Source: Plantago ovata (taxonomy: Eukaryota > Streptophyta > Magnoliopsida > Lamiales > Plantaginaceae). From it: DNA of 64,000 nt. This document shows, piece after piece, positions 59,019 through 64,000 of the stretch (positions within the stretch are counted from its first letter, which is position 1; each line of letters starts with the position of its first letter). The notes under the pieces are model-generated. The model was not told the origin of the DNA, did no database searches, and saw only the letters and a program-made list of their open reading frames with translations. The translations under genes and the position numbers were made by a program. The stretch is taken from positions 31,469,313 through 31,533,312 of the forward strand of contig CM051457.1 in assembly GCA_028274465.1 (NCBI GenBank). The letters run 5' to 3'.

Positions 59019-59239
59019 CCTTTTCAGGTATAACTCTTATGCACCATTATCTTAACATTTAGCCCAATTGTTTCTATTCTATCTAAGATTAAAGAACTCA
59101 TTTAAACTCTTATGCACCATGAAATTAACAATCATCCCAAACAAACACATAAAGTAACAAAAAAAAAAAAGCGCACTCACATTGTGTATACATACAATAA
59201 TAAGATTTTAAAACTTGTACACTTCAATTCTAAGAGGAA

Positions 59240-59660
59240 CAAAAACTAGAGCTACCTGATTTTTAAGAGGCCCAGCTTTCCCAGATTAAACAATCTAACA
59301 CCTAACGGTACAAATTGAAGTTCTATACATGACCTTCTCATCATCAAGATGAAAAACCCTAAGATCATTGGTGATGATTGTGATCCGTATGTCTCTGTAT
59401 TGATCCGAGCCATTGAACCCTAATTTTTGCCTGATTTGGGATTTTTCTTCCCTGTCTGCTTTCTGATTCAATTTAATCCTGTTTCTTCACTTTTGGCTCC
59501 AAACGCCCTCTGCTTCTTAATTCGTCCCCTTCTTGTTTACTCTGGTTCACACTCTTATTCTTATGGAACTGTGCTGCTAATTTACAAACAAACCCTTCAA
59601 CTTTTATTTCTCTTTTAGCTGAAGCAGCATTAAAGAAAGGATGATCGATGTAAGATCATC
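59240..59660 (+). repeat. Dispersed ~400-bp repeat, copy 2
   Basis: Matches 40550-40960. The short frame of copy 1 ends here after MKNPKIIGDDCDPYVSVLIR and AIEP. Confidence 0.65.
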
Positions 59661-60359
59661 ATCATCCACATCTATCAAACACGTCAACATTCTACTCACA
59701 TCAACTCAAACTCTATCATACTCTTCATCTTCAACCCTCATACTCCATCTAACCCATATTTTCCTTTTTCTTTTCCCATTTCTTTTTAAACTATTTAATT
59801 CTTTTTAGTATCTTTTAAAATTCCACACTTCATATTATTCAAATGTCGTTAATTAATTTGAATAACATAAAATTAAAATAACATAAAACTTCATAGTTCA
59901 TATTATTTCATTTTGTATTGATTTCAAATATTTTAAATTTTATAATTGGTATTTCAATATAATTTATCAATAGTGACATATAGAAAAAATAAATAATAGA
60001 AAAGTAAAAGGGAAAAGGAAATTAAAAATAAAAGGCAATTAAAAAAAACAAAACTAAATGACTAAAAAATAAAAAGAAAACTGAAAAAAAAAAAAAAACA
60101 TACAACTAGCAAACGCGTAAGTTGTTCTAACTCAAATAAACAGTGCTGGAGATCAAACATTTTTCAGCAAACGCTTGATAAAACTCAACTTCATAAAACG
60201 GTGGATAGAGTTAGTCTAAGGGATCTTCACCGTTCAGCCAAAATGAACTTGATCGCGAGCAACCTCGACTTGATTTCGATCAAGTCACGAGCACTTTGGG
60301 AAAAAAGCTCGACTGTTCTTGAACACATAAATAATACTTCGTATATACTATGTATGTAT
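59661..60359. other. AT-rich spacer
   Basis: Contains a phrase (CAACCTCGACTTGATTTCGATCAAGTCACGAG, about 60260-60290) that recurs at 41025, 43230 and 61515, another marker of the duplicated blocks. Confidence 0.5.
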
Positions 60360-60485
60360 TTATAGTTCAGTTCAATTTTGCTTAATAATATTTTATACTA
60401 CAAATAAGTTCAGTTCAGTTCAGCTTCATTCAGTTCACCGCAACTTCATTCAGTTCAATTCAGTTCAGATCAGTTTTGTTCAGAC
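60360..60485. repeat. TTCAG/CAGTT pentamer array 5
   Basis: AAGTTCAGTTCAGTTCAGC and similar pentamers about 250 bp from the end of the copy E gene. Confidence 0.78.
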
Positions 60486-60733
60486 TTCAGGCCAAGAAAA
60501 CAAACCCTATATAAGTGCGTAAATAAACGTGACGTCACGTCTAAACTTTGTATGAGATAATAATATCATTAATTATTCAAATTTCGATGGCAGGACATAG
60601 TCACACATAATTGTTAATTTGATAGCTAAGACCGCATTGAAATTTCGACCCTGGGGAAGACGCCTAGGATGAATTATCCTCCCCCATGGCCTCACAAATA
60701 GAATTCATGGGGAGACGCCTCCGTTCCCCATAT

Positions 60734-61069
60734 TTAACATAACCTAATGCTTTGACCATAGTCAACTTGACAATCAGAAACATGATTACCGAGCTCAATG
60801 ACATAATCTTGAAGATCAGGTGTTTGATTATCGCATGAGCTTATAATTCCACATAATACGTCAGATAGCATTATGCAACACTTATGGTGAGACTCGGTAA
60901 ACTCACGCATTGAATTACAAAAACCAGAGTCTCTTAATTTTCGCAGCTGGGGCGTCAAGGTACATTCTTCATAACCCTTTGAATTTTGTGGAAGCGTTGC
61001 GACAATCTTGTTTGGACTGAATATGAAGGTGCTAAACATGATTAGAAAGACCACCAATGTACCTTTCAT
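60734..61069 (-). CDS. Small secreted eight-cysteine protein, copy E
   Basis: 111 aa, open, with the same eight cysteines. It has more changes than D relative to B: MKGTLVVFLIM, TLPQNSKGYEEC and RKLRDSGFC. The mature C-terminal half (from CNSMREF to IRLC) is identical to B and D, whereas the N-terminal third varies. It is the outermost intact copy. See copy B for the family discussion. Confidence 0.7.
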   Translation of the reverse strand: MKGTLVVFLIMFSTFIFSPNKIVATLPQNSKGYEECTLTPQLRKLRDSGFCNSMREFTESHHKCCIMLSDVLCGIISSCDNQTPDLQDYVIELGNHVSDCQVDYGQSIRLC

Positions 61070-62235
61070 CTTGGTTGCAGGCTATATGTAACAACTATAT
61101 GATATACCGATTGATGATCAAGTTTATTAGGACCACTAAATTTTTTGATCTAATTTATAAGAGTACTATAGTAGTACCTTTATCAAAGAAACTCTTCATT
61201 AATGATGTTTATCACACGGTTCCTTCATTCTCTTTGCAAACCGTTACTTATATTAGATGACGTTATAAATTAACTAAATGAATATGAACAACAAAATTAA
61301 TTTATAGGAGAATAATTCACTGTGCATTTATTCTGGGTTTTCTGTGTTAAATTTTATATGAAAATGGTAAGAGAGAAATCATTAAAATCCTAAAGTTATG
61401 GTGCAAGGTTCATTAAATTATCATTAGCCATAATAGAACTACCTACACTATGATCGATTGATCATAACAAATCAAGGGATATTCATCGTTCGGTCAAAAT
61501 GAACTTGATCGCAAGCAACCTCGATTTGATTTCGATCAAGTCACGAGCACTTTGGAAAAAAAGCTCGACTGCTCTTGAACACATAAATAATATATACCGT
61601 GTATGTATGTATTTATAGTTATATTTTTGATATAATTTTTTTCGGTCATAAATAAATTTTGAATTTTCAATGTATTTATATAGTTATAAAATTTACCATG
61701 GTTTATGTGTTTGTGTGTTGTGTCTCTCATGAGTCTATCAATAAATTGTGTCTCCCGCAGGACGGACTCCTCAACTATATGATATACCAATTGTTTGTAT
61801 TGATGATTAAGTTTATTAGGACCATTAATTTTTTAATCTAATTTATAGGAGTACTACTTTATCAAACAAACTCTTCATTAATTATGTTTATCACACTATT
61901 TCTTTCTTTATTCTAAAAAAAATTTAAAAAATAAAAAATAAAAATTCACACTATTTCGTTCATTTACTCACTTGCAAACTGTTACTTGTCTTAGATGGCG
62001 TTATAAATTAACTACATGAATATGAACAGCAAAATTAATATATAGGAGACTAATTTACTGGTGCATCTATTATGTGTTAAATTTTATAAGAAAATGGTAA
62101 GAGAGAAATCATTAAAATTCTAAAATTACGGTACAAGGTTCATCAAATTATCATAAACCATCATAGAACTACCTACATTATTGTTATTGTTGATATTGAA
62201 ATATGTTTAATCCGTGTATCACAACGAACTAAGGA
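61070..62235. other. Spacer with decayed block sequence
   Basis: 61090-61460 and 61770-62180 both match the downstream flank of the eight-cysteine genes (GATATACCGATTGATGATCA, GATGACGTTATAAATTAACT), so two flank copies are present but no second gene copy is seen between them. Confidence 0.55.
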
Positions 62236-62712
62236 GTGTGGTCACGATCTAAGTATCATGAAGTTCTCCCAGCCTGCATGTGTACGAACCTCGATTTGTA
62301 CGTGTCTCCTGAGCAAAATATGAAAAGGTCCCAGATTATTATTATAAGGCATTTTGGGAGATCAAGATGTTTTTACTTGAGGAGCTCAAGATACTTCGAG
62401 ATGCGGATGGTTTCCCTTGTCTGCATGTGTACGAACCTCGATTTGTACGTGTCTACTGAGTAAAATATGAAAAGGTTCCAGATTATTATTATAAGGCATT
62501 TTGGAGATCAAGATGTTTTTACTTGGAGAGATCAAGACACTTCGAGATGCGGATGGTTTCCCCTGCATGCATGTGTACGAACCTCGATTTGTACGTGTCT
62601 CCTGAGCAAAATATGAAAAGGTCCTAGATTATTATTATTATAAGGCATTTGGGAGATCAAGATGTTTTTACTTGAGGAGCTCAAGATCGACACTTCGAGA
62701 TGCGGATGGTTT
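62236..62712. repeat. 146-bp tandem array, about 3.2 copies
   Basis: TGTACGAACCTCGATTTGTA recurs at 62281, 62428 and 62574. Each unit continues with GTGTCTCCTGAGCAAAATATG, TTATTATTATAAGGCATTTT and CACTTCGAGATGCGGATGG. Units differ by small indels such as an extra ATT. Confidence 0.92.
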
Positions 62713-64000
62713 CGTGATTTTTACTAAAGTCAGGTTAGACGTTCCATATCTCTATTATTCCTTAACTTTACTATTTGACCCTTCTGTTGAAATGTTCCAG
62801 GAACTAGCTTTCAAATAAATACGGATGGAACATCTTATCCAGGGATTAAACCAGGTCAGACCTTACGAGTCTCATTTATTACGAACCTTTAATACTTATC
62901 TGCTTTGCTATAAGATTGAAACTAGGAAGAGACTTACCAAGAGCCACGGAGGATTCAAGCCACGGAGGAAGCTTAGAGTTTCTAGAAGATACAAGAGGAT
63001 TCACCCTAGTTGGGCTTGGGCCAAGCCCATGAAGGTCAATGTTGGGCCTACTGAGCACACATGGAAGAAGGAGAAGGTGACAGATGGCAGGGAAGGATTG
63101 GACCAACATAGAGACAACCAAAGACTATAAAATGGCACCAACCCCCAAAATTTAAGGTATCAAGTATTGACTACTCTCACTAATTACTCTTATACAAGGA
63201 GAGTCTACAACTCCCTTTAAGTAAAGTCTCGTACCGGTTTGACCTCAGACAAACCGGCATAATCACACTTCCACACGTGCCTTTGTCATTCTCAGGTACA
63301 ACCGAAGTCATAAAGAGGTACTTAGAACTGGACATTGCACCTAAATAAGATCTATTGTGATTTGTGTTGGACAATGGTGACTTAGTGAGATCTTTGTTAT
63401 TTGAGATTCGTAATGAATTTGTATTCTATTTAATTCGATACTTTGGGTCACTTGAAAAACACCCTTACAACTATGTTGATAAACGAAAGGGTAGAAAGTG
63501 TGTTAGACAGTTACAGGTTCGGCAAAATTAAGCTCGACTCGATCGATGAGGTCAAGCCTGAATTCATGCTCATTTCGTTAACGAGCCGAGATCAGCTTGG
63601 CTCGTCATACATAATCTTCGTATTGTAGTCTATATCAAGCCCATCAGTCCATCTTGAATTGTTTATCTTTGTCTTTTTTTTAGACTTTGACAACTTTATC
63701 ATTCGGGATTTTGATTTGTAACATGGAATCTTGAATTCCTTAATCTTAGCCTCTTATTTCATATTTTCACTTTTTTTTTTTAAATTTATCACGAGCTTGT
63801 TAAGGCTAAGCTCGACTCGAGCTCGTTCGAGCCAAACAGGCCGAGCTAAAGTATAAATATTACGGCTTAATTAAGCTCGAGTTTGATTTTTGACTCGGCT
63901 CGAATGGTATTCGTGCTCGACAATACTCTTATCAGTCCGGCTCGTTTAACATCACTAATTTTAAATAATTTTAAAGCATTCAAGAATTTTTGCAATGGCA
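62713..64000. other. Right-end spacer with GAGCTCG-rich transposon-like sequence
   Basis: A 101-codon open stretch at 62825-63130 has no recognised similarity. Two stretches, 63528-63600 and 63795-63930, are rich in AAGCTCGACTCGAGCTCGTTCGAGCC-type palindromes, a pattern seen in plant dispersed repeats. The window ends within this sequence. Confidence 0.45.

Noticed and set aside
62825-63130. 101-codon open frame at the right end
   Set aside because: Basic and Lys/Arg-rich with no recognised motif; it lies in repeat-like sequence and lacks splice or promoter support.

Overview
This is plant nuclear DNA. Genes carry short GT-AG introns, spacers are AT-rich, and the families present are plant ones: NLR immune receptor, DUF247, DUF1350 plastid protein, plant ALKBH8, MULE, Stowaway, copia and L1 elements. 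A dicot is clear; a Caryophyllales/chenopod-type genome is only a guess.

Region 1 (1-15.8 kb) is the gene-bearing part. A frameshifted CCCH/WD40 (ZFWD-like) remnant on + is followed by four minus-strand genes: a nine-exon DUF1350 gene (399 aa), a two-exon CC-NB-ARC-LRR gene, a DUF247 membrane protein gene, and a seven-exon ALKBH8 gene (336 aa) with one GC-AG intron. I could join the exons of all these genes in frame from splice signals.

Region 2 (15.8-25.9 kb) is a 9,856-bp Mutator-like element (MULE) inserted into a Stowaway-type MITE. Its boundaries are set by a perfect 9-bp target duplication (TAGAATCTA). It carries two convergent genes: a MuDR-type transposase (one frame, three nonsense codons) and a Ulp1/C48 cysteine-protease gene with an N-terminal domain, acidic coiled coil and RG-rich tract (one frameshift, one nonsense codon). 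The whole interior is filled with well over a hundred copies of a short word, GAAACTAG(C), always in the same orientation, in exons, introns and spacers of both genes. In places the word is assembled into 156-, 208- and 144-bp tandem arrays. This is the most unusual structure in the window.

Region 3 (26-34 kb) holds transposon debris, a palindrome-rich ATCGGAGCT cluster, a clean Stowaway MITE and a ubiquitin-eL40 fusion gene broken by an 8-nt insertion exactly at the ubiquitin/eL40 junction.

Region 4 (34-64 kb) is a segmentally duplicated, gene-poor region. Five copies of a small secreted eight-cysteine protein gene (three open, two broken) recur with fragments of the NLR and DUF247 genes of region 1, CAGTT-type microsatellites and MITEs. 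Into these blocks were inserted a non-autonomous copia element (TSD CATTT, PBS and PPT visible, uninterrupted sites present in sister blocks), a Helitron-like element, a truncated L1 LINE and others. A pectin acetylesterase pseudogene lacking its middle exons, and 52-bp and 146-bp tandem arrays, complete the right side.
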